A stretch of DNA of 64,000 nt from Sphingobium yanoikuyae (lineage in GTDB: Bacteria > Pseudomonadota > Alphaproteobacteria > Sphingomonadales > Sphingomonadaceae). The notes below the pieces were generated by a model. That model made no database searches. It was not told where the DNA came from and worked only from the letters and a program-made list of their open reading frames with translations. Every line of letters starts with the position of its first letter. Within the stretch, counting starts at the first letter, position 1. The position numbers and the translations under genes were made by a program. Below are positions 26,316 to 35,034 of the stretch, in pieces. The stretch spans positions 3,810,001 through 3,874,000 of the forward strand of contig NZ_CP053021.1 in NCBI RefSeq assembly GCF_013001025.1, written 5' to 3'.

Positions 26316-27008
26316 ATGCGCAGCCACCGGGAAACCCATCTCGTCTCTCGTATCGGATGGCTTCGTGCCGCGGTGCTAGGCGCCAACGACGGCATCGTAT
26401 CCACGGCTAGCCTGATGATCGGCGTCGCTGCGTCCGGTGCCTCCCGTTCTTCCATGTTGATATCTGGTATAGCGGGTCTGGTGGCCGGCGCGATGTCGAT
26501 GGCGGCGGGCGAATATGTGTCGGTAAGCTCTCAGTCTGACACCGAAGCGGCGGACTTGCGCCGGGAGCAGCAGGAAATCGCTGACAATCCCGATGCGGAA
26601 TTGGCAGAGTTGGCTGGTTTCTATGTTCAGCGAGGGGTCGACGAAAAGACCTCGCATGAGGTTGCGAAACAACTCATGGAGCATGATGCACTGGGTGCTC
26701 ATGCTCGCGAAGAACTCCACATCACCGAGATGACTGCCGCACGCCCGATCACAGCGGCATTGACGTCTGCCTCGACGTTCACGGCCGGAGCCCTGCTGCC
26801 TCTCATCCTTGCGGCTTTGCTGCCGGCGTCGCTCACCGTAACAGGCGAAGCGCTGGGATCGCTCCTGTTCCTGGCGCTCCTGGGATGGGTGGGAGCTGCC
26901 GCTGGCGGTGCAAACCCGCTCAAACCTGTCGGTCGTGTGGTGTTCTGGGGGGCGTTGGCCATGGGTTTGACCGCTGGCATTGGCAGCTTGGTCGGGAAAG
27001 CAATTTAG
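26316..27008 (+). CDS. VIT1/CCC1 family membrane transporter
   Basis: 230 residues. The N-terminal pattern SRIGWLRAAVLGANDGIVSTASLMIGVAASGA and AGAMSMAAGEYVSVSSQ is the family hallmark. A cytoplasmic helical segment rich in glutamate follows and then three C-terminal helices. Family members move Fe(II) or Mn(II). The ATG at 26316 was chosen because AAGGGGA precedes it; an in-frame codon at 26295 lacks a site. It is divergent from the two-component genes, suggesting metal-linked control. Confidence 0.9.
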   Translation: MRSHRETHLVSRIGWLRAAVLGANDGIVSTASLMIGVAASGASRSSMLISGIAGLVAGAMSMAAGEYVSVSSQSDTEAADLRREQQEIADNPDAELAELAGFYVQRGVDEKTSHEVAKQLMEHDALGAHAREELHITEMTAARPITAALTSASTFTAGALLPLILAALLPASLTVTGEALGSLLFLALLGWVGAAAGGANPLKPVGRVVFWGALAMGLTAGIGSLVGKAI

Positions 27009-27128
27009 GACAAAGGCCCAAAAGCTGCGCACATGAAACTTCTTCTACGACGTTAAGAGCGTGTCGCTTGCAGCGACCACCGCAGCACTCGCTACAAAGC
27101 CAAACGAGGCAAACAGCGCGTAAATATC

Positions 27129-27521
27129 TTAATCAAGCACTTGAGCAAATCCGGCCACCCCTTCAGGTAATGATGGACGACGCTCCGGTTTGGCAGACGG
27201 CCGGATTTCTTCGACCTTACCCAGGCCTCCGAAAATCGCTTCCATTGTTCGGACGCACAAAGCGACCCCCTCGTCAGCAAGCGCGTACCAAACGAGTTTG
27301 GCCTCCTTTCTCGTTTGAACGAGATTGGCCCGGCGTAACTCCCCTAGCTGCTGGCTGAGTGCTGGTTGGACAATGTCTGTCGCTTCGCCGATCTCCGATA
27401 CGTTGCGCTCCCCGCGTAACAGGCAAGAGAGGATCATGAGGCGCTGTGGTTGCGCAAAGACCTTGAGCTTTTCGGACGCGACGGTCGCAGCTTCGCGGTC
27501 CTCGTAAAATGCCTCGTTCAT
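27129..27521 (-). CDS. ArsR-family regulator, SqrR/BigR-like persulfide sensor
   Basis: 130 residues from the ATG at 27521, whose ATGA overlaps the peroxiredoxin stop. A winged helix with QPQRLMILSCLL, VSEIGEATDIVQPALSQQLGEL. Two cysteines, Cys33 in helix 2 and Cys89 in helix 5, sit where SqrR and BigR carry the pair that forms a tetrasulfide bridge with reactive sulfur. The neighbourhood of sulfide oxidation genes fits. It probably represses the divergent operon at 28217 through the palindrome at 28189-28208. Confidence 0.85.
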   Translation of the reverse strand: MNEAFYEDREAATVASEKLKVFAQPQRLMILSCLLRGERNVSEIGEATDIVQPALSQQLGELRRANLVQTRKEAKLVWYALADEGVALCVRTMEAIFGGLGKVEEIRPSAKPERRPSLPEGVAGFAQVLD

Positions 27522-28141
27522 AGCGCGTCCGCAAAGCGGCAAAACCAGTCCTGGCGATCTTCTGCGATGTCAGATGGTGGGCAGAGCAAAGGCTGTCCTT
27601 CCCGCCATCCTTCAGGCGCAAGTTTCTGGGCACTGCCCACCACTTGCAGTGCTTTAAGCAACCGCAGCATCTCATCGACCGATCGCCCAACATTATGGGG
27701 GTAGCATGTGATCGCCCTTATGACCCCTTCGGGATCGATGAAGAATGTCGAACGCATAGCCATGCTGTCAGCAGATTGCTCGTCAACCATGCCATAGGCA
27801 TGCCCAATCGCCATGCTCGGATCCTCGATTATCGGGAAGCGGACATCCGCTCCGAGCGTCTCTCGGATCGCTCTGACCCACGCCATGTGCGAGTAAAGGC
27901 TGTCGACTGACAGTCCCAACAGCGACGTTTCAAGGGCATCAAATTCCGACTGCCGACGGGCGAGTTCAGCGAATTCGGTGCTGCAAACTGGCGTGAAGTC
28001 AGCGGGATGGGAAAAAAAGATCACCCATCGTCCACGCAACTTTGAAAGCTGAATTTCGCCCCCGGTCGAACGGGCGCGAAAGTCTGGCGCGGGCTCTCCA
28101 ATGCGCGGTGAGCGAGATTCAATTCTTTGGGCCATTTCCAT
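27518..28141 (-). CDS. 1-Cys peroxiredoxin (AhpC/TSA, Prx6 type)
   Basis: 207 residues. The peroxidatic Cys53 lies in HPADFTPVCSTEFAEL, the Prx6-type motif with the T-x-x-C pattern. The C-terminal domain has TCYPHNVGRSVDEMLRLL, also characteristic. Further cysteines near the end (LLCPPS, WFCRF) could resolve the disulfide. It reduces peroxides and possibly persulfides in the cytoplasm. It is the first gene of a two-gene message with the ArsR regulator, divergent from the sulfur operon. Confidence 0.9.
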   Translation of the reverse strand: MEMAQRIESRSPRIGEPAPDFRARSTGGEIQLSKLRGRWVIFFSHPADFTPVCSTEFAELARRQSEFDALETSLLGLSVDSLYSHMAWVRAIRETLGADVRFPIIEDPSMAIGHAYGMVDEQSADSMAMRSTFFIDPEGVIRAITCYPHNVGRSVDEMLRLLKALQVVGSAQKLAPEGWREGQPLLCPPSDIAEDRQDWFCRFADAL

Positions 28142-28188
28142 GACGTCTCCTTCGACGCTCCTCCCTCTTGACGCAACAAGATTATTCG

Positions 28189-28208
28189 ATTACACGATAT
28201 ATGTAAAT
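28189..28208. promoter_or_regulatory. Candidate SqrR/BigR operator
   Basis: TTACA-N7-TGTAA (28190-28206), a perfect 5-base inverted repeat centred in an AT-rich stretch unusual for this region. It lies between the divergent peroxiredoxin/ArsR and sulfur-oxidation operons. BigR/SqrR boxes are AT-rich palindromes of this kind. Confidence 0.5.
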
Positions 28209-28216
28209 GTGAATTT

Positions 28217-29146
28217 GTGAGGTTTTCCGTGGCCGACTCCGCTCTTGCAGCCGCCTCATCGCAGATCTCAGCCGCTCAAACGGACACCCCCCAGATCAAG
28301 GCGTTCTTTGACGAGCCGACCTTCACGGTGACCTATGTTGTTCATGATCCCGAGAGCCGCCACGCTGCGATCATCGACAGCGTGCTGGACTATGACCCCG
28401 CCTCGGGTCGCACCTCCTTCTCCTCGGCAAACGCGCTTGTCGCTTTTGTCGAGGAGAAGGGGCTTGCTATCGACTGGCACCTGGAGACGCACGCTCACGC
28501 GGATCACCTGTCAGCTGCGCCATATCTGAAGGAGAAGTTGGGCGGGCAAATCGCCATCGGCGAGCAAATCATCACGGTGCAGCAGGCATTTGGTAAGCTT
28601 TTCAACGCGGGCACCGATTTCGAGCGCAACGGTTCCGACTTCGATCATTTGTGGAAAGACGGTGATCACTTCCGGATCGGCAATCTTGATGTAACCGTGC
28701 TGCATGTGCCGGGGCACACGCCGGCCTGTATCGCCTATGTGATCGGCGACGCCGTCTTTGTCGGCGATACCATGTTCATGCCCGACTACGGCACGGCACG
28801 TGCTGATTTTCCCGGTGGCGATGCCCGAACCCTCTATCAATCTGCGATGCGGCTTCTGTCGCTCCCGCCGGAAACGCGGCTGTTCATGTGCCACGATTAT
28901 CTTCCGGAAGGGCGCAAGGACTATGTCTGGGAAACGACCGTAGAGGCCGAGCGCCAAGCCAACGTCCATATCCATGACGGGGTAAGCGAAGACGAATTTG
29001 TCGCGATGCGCGAGGCCCGCGACAAGACGCTCGCGATGCCGCGCCTCATTCTGCCTTCTGTCCAGGTGAACATGCGCGCCGGTCATTTCCCGCCTGCCGA
29101 GGACAATGGCGTCACGTACCTCAAGATTCCGGTCAACGCAGTATGA
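28217..29146 (+). CDS. MBL-fold persulfide dioxygenase-like hydrolase
   Basis: 309 residues. Metal motif THAHADH at 91-97, then VLHVPGHTPACIAYVIGD and FVGDTMFMPDYGTARADFPGGD, a pattern shared with ETHE1/Blh persulfide dioxygenases, which oxidise glutathione persulfide to sulfite. Start is a GTG at 28217; a second GTG at 28229 has a better-placed GAGG and may be the real one. First of nine rightward genes with gaps no longer than 37 bases. It would consume the persulfide made by the downstream sulfide:quinone reductase. Confidence 0.88.
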   Translation: MRFSVADSALAAASSQISAAQTDTPQIKAFFDEPTFTVTYVVHDPESRHAAIIDSVLDYDPASGRTSFSSANALVAFVEEKGLAIDWHLETHAHADHLSAAPYLKEKLGGQIAIGEQIITVQQAFGKLFNAGTDFERNGSDFDHLWKDGDHFRIGNLDVTVLHVPGHTPACIAYVIGDAVFVGDTMFMPDYGTARADFPGGDARTLYQSAMRLLSLPPETRLFMCHDYLPEGRKDYVWETTVEAERQANVHIHDGVSEDEFVAMREARDKTLAMPRLILPSVQVNMRAGHFPPAEDNGVTYLKIPVNAV

Positions 29147-29592
29147 TGCTGCCCGGCTTCCCCAATGCCACCCCCGTCGCGGGGTTGGTTGGCGGCCTGC
29201 TGATCGGGCTTGCGGCAGCGATCATGCTGCTCGGACTTGGTCGCATCGCTGGTGTAAGCGGTATGTTGGCCCGCGCGTCGGGAATTTCCGATACGGGCAC
29301 ACCGCGCGCCATAGCGCTCGCGTTCATCGCCGGACTGCCGCTTGGTGCGCTCCTCGTCATACTGTCTTCCAGCAGTATCAGACCGCTTTTTACAGGATCA
29401 GTCCTGCAACTGGTCATTGCCGGACTGCTCGTAGGTTTCGGCACGCGCCTTGGTTCAGGCTGCACGAGCGGTCACGGGGTCTGCGGTCTCTCCCGACTTT
29501 CGCGCCGGTCGATGGTCGCAACGCTGACCTTCATGGTCAGCGGCTTCGCCACCGTTGGGCTGATGCGCGCTTTCGGTTTCATCAACGGATAG
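29143..29592 (+). CDS. YeeE/YedE family sulfur transporter, first half
   Basis: 149-residue membrane protein with four helices. The signature FGTRLGSGCTSGHGVCGLSRLSRRS matches the thiosulfate-transport family, whose conserved cysteines relay thiosulfate through the pore. This is one of two half-size proteins that together equal full-length YeeE. It overlaps the upstream hydrolase by four bases. Likely role: import or export of thiosulfate or related sulfur species. Confidence 0.88.
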   Translation: MMLPGFPNATPVAGLVGGLLIGLAAAIMLLGLGRIAGVSGMLARASGISDTGTPRAIALAFIAGLPLGALLVILSSSSIRPLFTGSVLQLVIAGLLVGFGTRLGSGCTSGHGVCGLSRLSRRSMVATLTFMVSGFATVGLMRAFGFING

Positions 29593-29608
29593 TCGGAGGA
29601 CACCGGAC

Positions 29609-29815
29609 ATGAAGAGGAATATGGGAACGGTCGATCGGATGCTGCGCACCATCGCAGCCTTGGCGATCGGTTATCTCTGGTGGACCGGAACGATCAGCGG
29701 GGACCTCGGTGTCGGCTTGGCGATCGTCGCAGTTATATTCCTTCTGACAAGCGCGGTCAGCTTCTGTCCGCTCTACCGCCCGCTCGGCCTTTCAACCTGC
29801 GGCACTGGGAAGTGA
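29609..29815 (+). CDS. DUF2892 family inner-membrane protein
   Basis: 68 residues. The family pattern is NMGTVDRMLRTIAALAIGYL, a second helix and FCPLYRPLGLSTC at the end. These proteins are commonly found with rhodanese, YeeE and sulfide-oxidation genes. Cys residues in CPLY and STC could carry sulfur. It lies between the two YeeE halves, 16 bases after the first and overlapping the second by four (GTGA). Confidence 0.85.
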   Translation: MKRNMGTVDRMLRTIAALAIGYLWWTGTISGDLGVGLAIVAVIFLLTSAVSFCPLYRPLGLSTCGTGK

Positions 29816-30222
29816 AGGTCCCTGCCATCTCGTTGCTAGCGGGCACCTTGTTCGGAGCTGGGCTCACCATATCCGGCATGGCTGACCCCGCGCGGGTGCG
29901 CGCCTTCCTCGATCTGTTCGGGGCCTGGGATCCCACGCTTGCCTTCGTGATGGTCGGTGCGATGGTGCCGATGGCGATCGCCTGGTTGGTCCAGAAGCGG
30001 ATGCCGCGACCGATCGTCTGCGAGGCGTTCGACTTGCCCGGTACAAGCTTGCTGGATGCCAAGTTGCTTGGCGGAGCGTCATTGTTCGGGATCGGTTGGG
30101 CGATCGGGGGACTATGTCCCGGCCCCGCACTCGCCGACCTTGCCATCGCACCAATTGAAGCCGGAATTTTCGTCGCCGCCATGCTCGCCGGCATGACCGC
30201 GCACCGCATCATTACAAAATGA
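29812..30222 (+). CDS. YeeE/YedE-type (DUF6691) sulfur transporter, second half
   Basis: 136 residues from a GTG at 29812 overlapping the DUF2892 stop. Four helices, with GTLFGAGLTISGMADPARVRAFLD at the start and GWAIGGLCPGPALADLA near the end, the C-terminal YeeE cysteine motif. It pairs with the protein encoded at 29143-29592 as the second half of the transporter. An upstream in-frame start at 29680 would overlap DUF2892 heavily and is not favoured. Confidence 0.87.
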   Translation: MKVPAISLLAGTLFGAGLTISGMADPARVRAFLDLFGAWDPTLAFVMVGAMVPMAIAWLVQKRMPRPIVCEAFDLPGTSLLDAKLLGGASLFGIGWAIGGLCPGPALADLAIAPIEAGIFVAAMLAGMTAHRIITK

Positions 30223-30259
30223 AAAGAGGCCCGCTTCAGAGCGGGATCGAGGAGAAGCC

Positions 30260-31843
30260 ATGGACATCAAGCCGCTCAATCGGGACTTTGCAATCTCCCC
30301 GCAGATTGATCTCGCCGACCTTCCGGCAATCGCCGCCCAAGGTTACAAGGCGATCATCTGCAATCGACCTGATAACGAGGAGAAGGGTCAGATTGCCGCT
30401 ACGGAGCTTCGTGAAGCTGCCGAACGACTGGGCTTAGAGTTCGCGCATGCGCCCGCAGTCTCGGGGGCGATTACCGATGCGAATGTTGAGGCCATGGCAA
30501 GTGCGCTAGCGCGCCTTCCTAGGCCGATTCTCGCCTTTTGCCGCTCCGGCGCGAGGTCGACGAAGTTGTATGACCTCTCCTCCTCTCGGAGCCAATCGGC
30601 CCCTGTAGTCCATATTCACGATGTCGTGATTGTCGGCGGCGGTGCAGCGGGGATTGCGACGGCAGCAAGCCTTCTAAAGCGCAATCCGAAGCTCGATATT
30701 GCAGTTATCGAGCCATCTGAGGAGCATTATTATCAGCCCGGTTGGACTATGGTCGGCGCCGGTGTCTTCGAGAGAGAGTTCACACGACGCACTGAAGCGC
30801 AGGTCATGCCGAGCCGAGTGAACTGGATCCGCGCAGCAGCCTCGGATTTTGCCCCCGACGAAAACAAGGTGATCCTCAGTGATGGCGGCGAAGTCCGCTA
30901 CCGTGTTCTCGTTGCCTGTCCGGGTATCAAATTGGATTGGAACGCTATTCCGGGCTTGGCCGATACGATCGGCAAGAACGGCGTGACGTCCAACTATGGC
31001 TATGATCTTGCGCCCTACACCAACAGACTGGTGAAGCAATTCAAGGGCGGACGGGCGCTGTTCACCCAGCCCGCAATGCCGATCAAGTGTGCCGGCGCGC
31101 CGCAAAAAGCGATGTACCTTTCCTGTCATCGCTGGGAAAAGGCAGGCGTCCTGAAAGACATCGACGTCCAGTTCCACACCGCCGGCGCGGTGCTGTTCGG
31201 CGTTGCCGCCTATGTCCCGGCACTGATGGAATATGTCGAGCGCTATGGCGCGCACCTCAACTTCGAATCGAAGCTCGTCGCGATCGATGGCGCCGCAAAA
31301 GTGGCGACTTTCGAACGCAAGGATAGCGACGGCACCGGACGCGTCGAAGAGCGCTTCGACATGATTCACGTCGTGCCGCCACAGGTCGCGCCGGATTTCG
31401 TGCGCACCAGTTCCCTCGCAGCAGCCTCCGGCTTCATCGAAGTCAACGAGGCGACGCTTCGACATGTGCGCTATCCTAATGTATTTGCATTGGGCGACGC
31501 CTGCTCCGCCTCGAATGCCAAGACCGCCGCTGCGGCGCGCAAGCAGGCGCCGGTTGTCGCGGTCAATGTACTTGCCGTGCTCGAGGGCAAGCCGCCGACC
31601 GCTGACTATGACGGCTATGGCTCCTGTCCGCTAACGGTCGAGGCTGGCAAGATCGTGCTCGCCGAGTTCGGCTATGGCGGCAAATTGCTGCCCAGCTTTC
31701 CCAATTGGCTGATCGACGGAACGCGGCCCTCGCGCCTGTCCTGGCTCCTCAAGGACACCATCCTGCCGCCGGTTTACTGGCATGGCATGCTCAAGGGCCG
31801 GGAATGGATGGTCGCGCCGCACGCGATCGAAGCGGCGCACTGA
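30260..31843 (+). CDS. DUF442-sulfide:quinone oxidoreductase fusion
   Basis: 527 residues. Residues 1-110 are a DUF442 phosphatase-like/rhodanese-like domain with the CRSGARS loop at 94-100. Residues 118-527 are a flavoprotein of the SQOR (type II SQR) kind: FAD loop VVIVGGGAAGIATA, MPIKCAGAPQKAMYLSC (Cys277, Cys289), FALGDACSASNAKTAAA (Cys415) and the family C-terminus with YDGYGSCPL. It oxidises sulfide to a persulfide and feeds electrons to quinone at the inner membrane. The DUF442 part may take the sulfane sulfur. Usually DUF442 is fused to the dioxygenase instead. Confidence 0.92.
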   Translation: MDIKPLNRDFAISPQIDLADLPAIAAQGYKAIICNRPDNEEKGQIAATELREAAERLGLEFAHAPAVSGAITDANVEAMASALARLPRPILAFCRSGARSTKLYDLSSSRSQSAPVVHIHDVVIVGGGAAGIATAASLLKRNPKLDIAVIEPSEEHYYQPGWTMVGAGVFEREFTRRTEAQVMPSRVNWIRAAASDFAPDENKVILSDGGEVRYRVLVACPGIKLDWNAIPGLADTIGKNGVTSNYGYDLAPYTNRLVKQFKGGRALFTQPAMPIKCAGAPQKAMYLSCHRWEKAGVLKDIDVQFHTAGAVLFGVAAYVPALMEYVERYGAHLNFESKLVAIDGAAKVATFERKDSDGTGRVEERFDMIHVVPPQVAPDFVRTSSLAAASGFIEVNEATLRHVRYPNVFALGDACSASNAKTAAAARKQAPVVAVNVLAVLEGKPPTADYDGYGSCPLTVEAGKIVLAEFGYGGKLLPSFPNWLIDGTRPSRLSWLLKDTILPPVYWHGMLKGREWMVAPHAIEAAH

Positions 31844-31846
31844 GCC

Positions 31847-32632
31847 ATGCTTGAGCCGCTTCAATATGCCCTCGGCGGACTGTCAGGCGCGCTGGTGGGC
31901 TTTGTCCTCGGGCTTGTCGGGGGCGGCGGGTCGATCCTCGCCGTGCCGCTGCTGCTCTATCTCGTAGGCGTCCGCAATCCGCATGAGGCGATCGGCACCA
32001 GTGCATTGGCCGTCGCGGCCAATGCGCTTACTGGCCTCTGGAACCATGCCCATGCCCGCACCGTGAACTGGCGGTGCGGGGGGATCTATGCTGCTGCCGG
32101 CGTCGTCGGTGCGCTCGGCGGTTCAACGCTTGGCAAGAGCATCGATGGGCACAAGCTGCTGTTCCTGTTCGCGATCCTGATGATCGTTGTGGCAGTCTTG
32201 ATGTTTCGCGGTCGCGGCGACCAGGGCGTCGAGGGCGCGCAATGCAATCGGGAGAATGTCGGCAAGGTTGTCAGCTATGGTCTCGGGACCGGCGCCTTTT
32301 CCGGCTTCTTCGGGATCGGCGGCGGTTTCCTCATTGTGCCGGGGCTGATCGCCTCGACCCACATGCCCATCCTGCGCGCGATCGGCACCTCGCTCGTCGC
32401 GGTCGCGGCCTTCGGTCTGACGACAGCGCTCAACTATGCGCTTTCGGGCTACGTCCTTTGGGGTCTGGCCGGCGTGTTCATCGTGGGCGGCATTGTCGGG
32501 AGCGTCATCGGCACGCGTGCATCGCAGGTACTGGCCGCCGAAAAGGGCCGGTTGAACAGCCTCTTCGCAGTCTTCGTGCTCGTCGTTGCCATCTACATGC
32601 TATTCAAGAGCTGGTCCGAACTCGCCAGCTGA
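31847..32632 (+). CDS. TSUP (TauE/SafE) family anion exporter
   Basis: 261 residues, seven to eight helices. Two internal repeats carry the family pattern, first LGLVGGGGSILAVPLLLYLVG and later GFFGIGGGFLIVPGL. TauE/SafE proteins export sulfite, sulfoacetate or similar anions. Placed three bases after the SQR fusion, it would remove sulfite produced by the persulfide dioxygenase. Confidence 0.92.
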   Translation: MLEPLQYALGGLSGALVGFVLGLVGGGGSILAVPLLLYLVGVRNPHEAIGTSALAVAANALTGLWNHAHARTVNWRCGGIYAAAGVVGALGGSTLGKSIDGHKLLFLFAILMIVVAVLMFRGRGDQGVEGAQCNRENVGKVVSYGLGTGAFSGFFGIGGGFLIVPGLIASTHMPILRAIGTSLVAVAAFGLTTALNYALSGYVLWGLAGVFIVGGIVGSVIGTRASQVLAAEKGRLNSLFAVFVLVVAIYMLFKSWSELAS

Positions 32633-32644
32633 ACGGGGATATTC

Positions 32645-34039
32645 ATGGACGCCATCATTCTCGCAAGGGCGCAATTCGCCTTCACGGTGAGCTTTCACTT
32701 CCTCTTCCCGGCCTTTTCCATCGGGCTGGCAAGCTATCTGGCCGTGCTCGAAGCTCTGTGGCTGAAGACCGGCAAGGGCGTCTATGCGAACCTGTTTCGC
32801 TACTGGCTGAAGATCTTCGCCGTCGTGTTCGCGATGGGCGTCGTCTCGGGCATTGTCATGTCCTACCAGTTCGGCACCAACTGGTCAGTGTTCTCGGACA
32901 AGGCGGGACCTGTCATCGGACCGCTGATGGCCTATGAGGTGCTGACCGCCTTCTTCTTAGAAGCCGGATTCCTCGGGGTCATGTTGTTCGGGATCAACAA
33001 GGTTGGGCGCAAGCTGCACTTCGTCGCGACGCTTGCAGTCGCGCTGGGGACTTTTATTTCCGCATTCTGGATCCTGTCGGTCAACAGCTGGATGCAAACG
33101 CCCGTTGGCTATGAGGTCGGCGCCAACGGCCAGTTCCTGCCGGGGCCAAGCTGGCTGACAATCATCTTCAATCCCAGCTTCCCCTATCGGCTCTTTCACA
33201 CGGTCCTTGCCGCCTATCTGACGACCGCTTTTATCGTGGGTGCCGTCGGAGGATGGCATCTCTTAAAGGACCGCACCAATCCCGGCGCACGCAAGATGTT
33301 CTCTATGGCGATGTGGATGGCGGCGCTCGTTGCTCCGATCCAGATCTTCGCCGGCGACATGCACGGGCTCAATACTCTCAAGCACCAGCCGGTGAAGGTG
33401 ATGGCGATGGAAGGCCATTTTCAGAGCCACCCGCACGGTGCGCCTTTGATCCTGTTCGGCATCCCCAACAGCGCTGAACAGCGGGTGTATTATGCCATCG
33501 AGATACCCAAGGCGTCGTCGCTGATTCTCAAACACGAACTCGATGCGCCCTTGAGTGGCCTGGACACCGTGCCACCAGCTGATCGTCCTCCCGTCGGTAT
33601 CGTCTTCTGGGCCTTTCGCGTAATGGTCGGGATCGGTTTCGCGATGCTCGGGATCGGGATCCTGAGCCTCATCGCGCGCTGGCGCAAGGCGCTCTACGAC
33701 TGGCCGCTGCTGCATCGCTTCGCTGTGCTGATGGGGCCGTCGGGACTGATCGCAGTGCTGTCCGGCTGGATCGTGACGGAAGTCGGACGGCAACCCTTCA
33801 CAATCTATGGTCTGCTGAGGACCGCCCAAAGCGCTTCACCGCTGGATGCTCCTGCGGTCGCCTCGTCGCTGCTGGCCTTCGTGGTCGTCTATTTCGCCGT
33901 CTTCGGGATGGGCATCTGGTATCTGCTTCAACTCATGAAGAAGCCGCCTGAAGCACATGAACCGCCGCCCAGTGATGCGCCCATTCGCAGTGCGGGGATC
34001 ACCCCGGCGCCGGCTATCATCGAGGGAGCTTCGTCATGA
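32645..34039 (+). CDS. cioA: Cytochrome bd-type (cyanide-insensitive) quinol oxidase subunit I
   Basis: 464 residues, short Q-loop type. The N-terminal ARAQFAFTVSFHFLFPAFSIGLA contains the conserved haem-ligand histidine, and GWIVTEVGRQPFTIYGLLRT is the hallmark of subunit I; PF rather than PW is typical of the CIO subgroup. It oxidises quinol and reduces oxygen in the inner membrane. CIO-type enzymes resist cyanide and sulfide, which fits its place 12 bases after the sulfite exporter in a sulfide-oxidation operon. Confidence 0.93.
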   Translation: MDAIILARAQFAFTVSFHFLFPAFSIGLASYLAVLEALWLKTGKGVYANLFRYWLKIFAVVFAMGVVSGIVMSYQFGTNWSVFSDKAGPVIGPLMAYEVLTAFFLEAGFLGVMLFGINKVGRKLHFVATLAVALGTFISAFWILSVNSWMQTPVGYEVGANGQFLPGPSWLTIIFNPSFPYRLFHTVLAAYLTTAFIVGAVGGWHLLKDRTNPGARKMFSMAMWMAALVAPIQIFAGDMHGLNTLKHQPVKVMAMEGHFQSHPHGAPLILFGIPNSAEQRVYYAIEIPKASSLILKHELDAPLSGLDTVPPADRPPVGIVFWAFRVMVGIGFAMLGIGILSLIARWRKALYDWPLLHRFAVLMGPSGLIAVLSGWIVTEVGRQPFTIYGLLRTAQSASPLDAPAVASSLLAFVVVYFAVFGMGIWYLLQLMKKPPEAHEPPPSDAPIRSAGITPAPAIIEGASS

Positions 34040-35034
34040 TCGATCTCACCGTCATCTGGGCCTGTATCATCGGCTTTGCTATCATCGCCTATGTCGTGAT
34101 GGACGGCTTCGATCTCGGCATCGGCATCCTGTTTCCGTTCTTCAAGGTCGGGCAGGATCGGGACACCGCGATGAACAGCATCGCTCCGGTCTGGGACGGA
34201 AACGAAACCTGGCTGGTTATGGGCGTGGGCGGCCTGTTTGCCGCATTCCCGCTGGCCTATGCCATCATCCTTCCCGCGCTTTACGCGCCGATGATCGCAA
34301 TGCTGCTTGGCCTTGTATTCCGCGGCGTGGCATTCGAGTTCCGCTGGCGCGACCCGGCGCACCGTGCTTTCTGGGACAAGGCGTTCACGACAGGGTCGGT
34401 CGTCGCCACCTTCGCGCAAGGCATTGCGCTCGGCGCGCTGCTACAGGGCATCACGGTCGAGGGGCGCAGCTATGCCGGGGGTTGGTGGGAATGGCTGTCG
34501 CCGTTCAGTCTGCTGACGGGTGTCGGGCTGCTAGTCGGCTATGCCCTGCTCGGGGCTTGTTGGCTCAACTGGAAGACTGAAGGCGGGTTGCGACGGCAGA
34601 CGGTGACCTATGCCGGGCGGCTTGGCATCGGCCTGCTCATCATGATCGGCGTGATCAGCCTCGCAACGCTGCGGCTCGAAACGCAATACTTTCAGCGCTG
34701 GCTGAGTTTCCCGGGCGTGGTCGCGACAGCGCAGGTGCCGCTCGCCACGCTCGTCGTAACATTCCTGTTTTATCGTAGCCTCCGATTGAAGCGCGATGCG
34801 CAGCCTTTCTTCTGGGCGTTGGCCCTGTTCGGGCTATGCTTGGTCGGCCTTGGTGTCTCGATCTGGCCCGATGTCGTTCCGGCGCGGGTGACGATCTGGG
34901 AAGCTGCAGCGCCCGTCCGCAGTCAGTTGTTCATGCTGGTTGGAGCCTCGATCATGGTGCCCGTGATCCTGGCATATACGGCTTGGTCCTATTGGGTTTT
35001 CCGGGGCAAGGTTGGCATTGAGGGGTATCATTGA
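34036..35034 (+). CDS. cioB: Cytochrome bd-type quinol oxidase subunit II
   Basis: 332 residues, eight helices. The family start TVIWACIIGFAIIAYVVMDGFDLGIGIL and NSIAPVWDGNETWLV are diagnostic. It stabilises the haem-bearing subunit I. ATGA overlap with cioA, and a one-base overlap (TGATG) with the tiny gene that follows. Confidence 0.94.
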   Translation: MIDLTVIWACIIGFAIIAYVVMDGFDLGIGILFPFFKVGQDRDTAMNSIAPVWDGNETWLVMGVGGLFAAFPLAYAIILPALYAPMIAMLLGLVFRGVAFEFRWRDPAHRAFWDKAFTTGSVVATFAQGIALGALLQGITVEGRSYAGGWWEWLSPFSLLTGVGLLVGYALLGACWLNWKTEGGLRRQTVTYAGRLGIGLLIMIGVISLATLRLETQYFQRWLSFPGVVATAQVPLATLVVTFLFYRSLRLKRDAQPFFWALALFGLCLVGLGVSIWPDVVPARVTIWEAAAPVRSQLFMLVGASIMVPVILAYTAWSYWVFRGKVGIEGYH

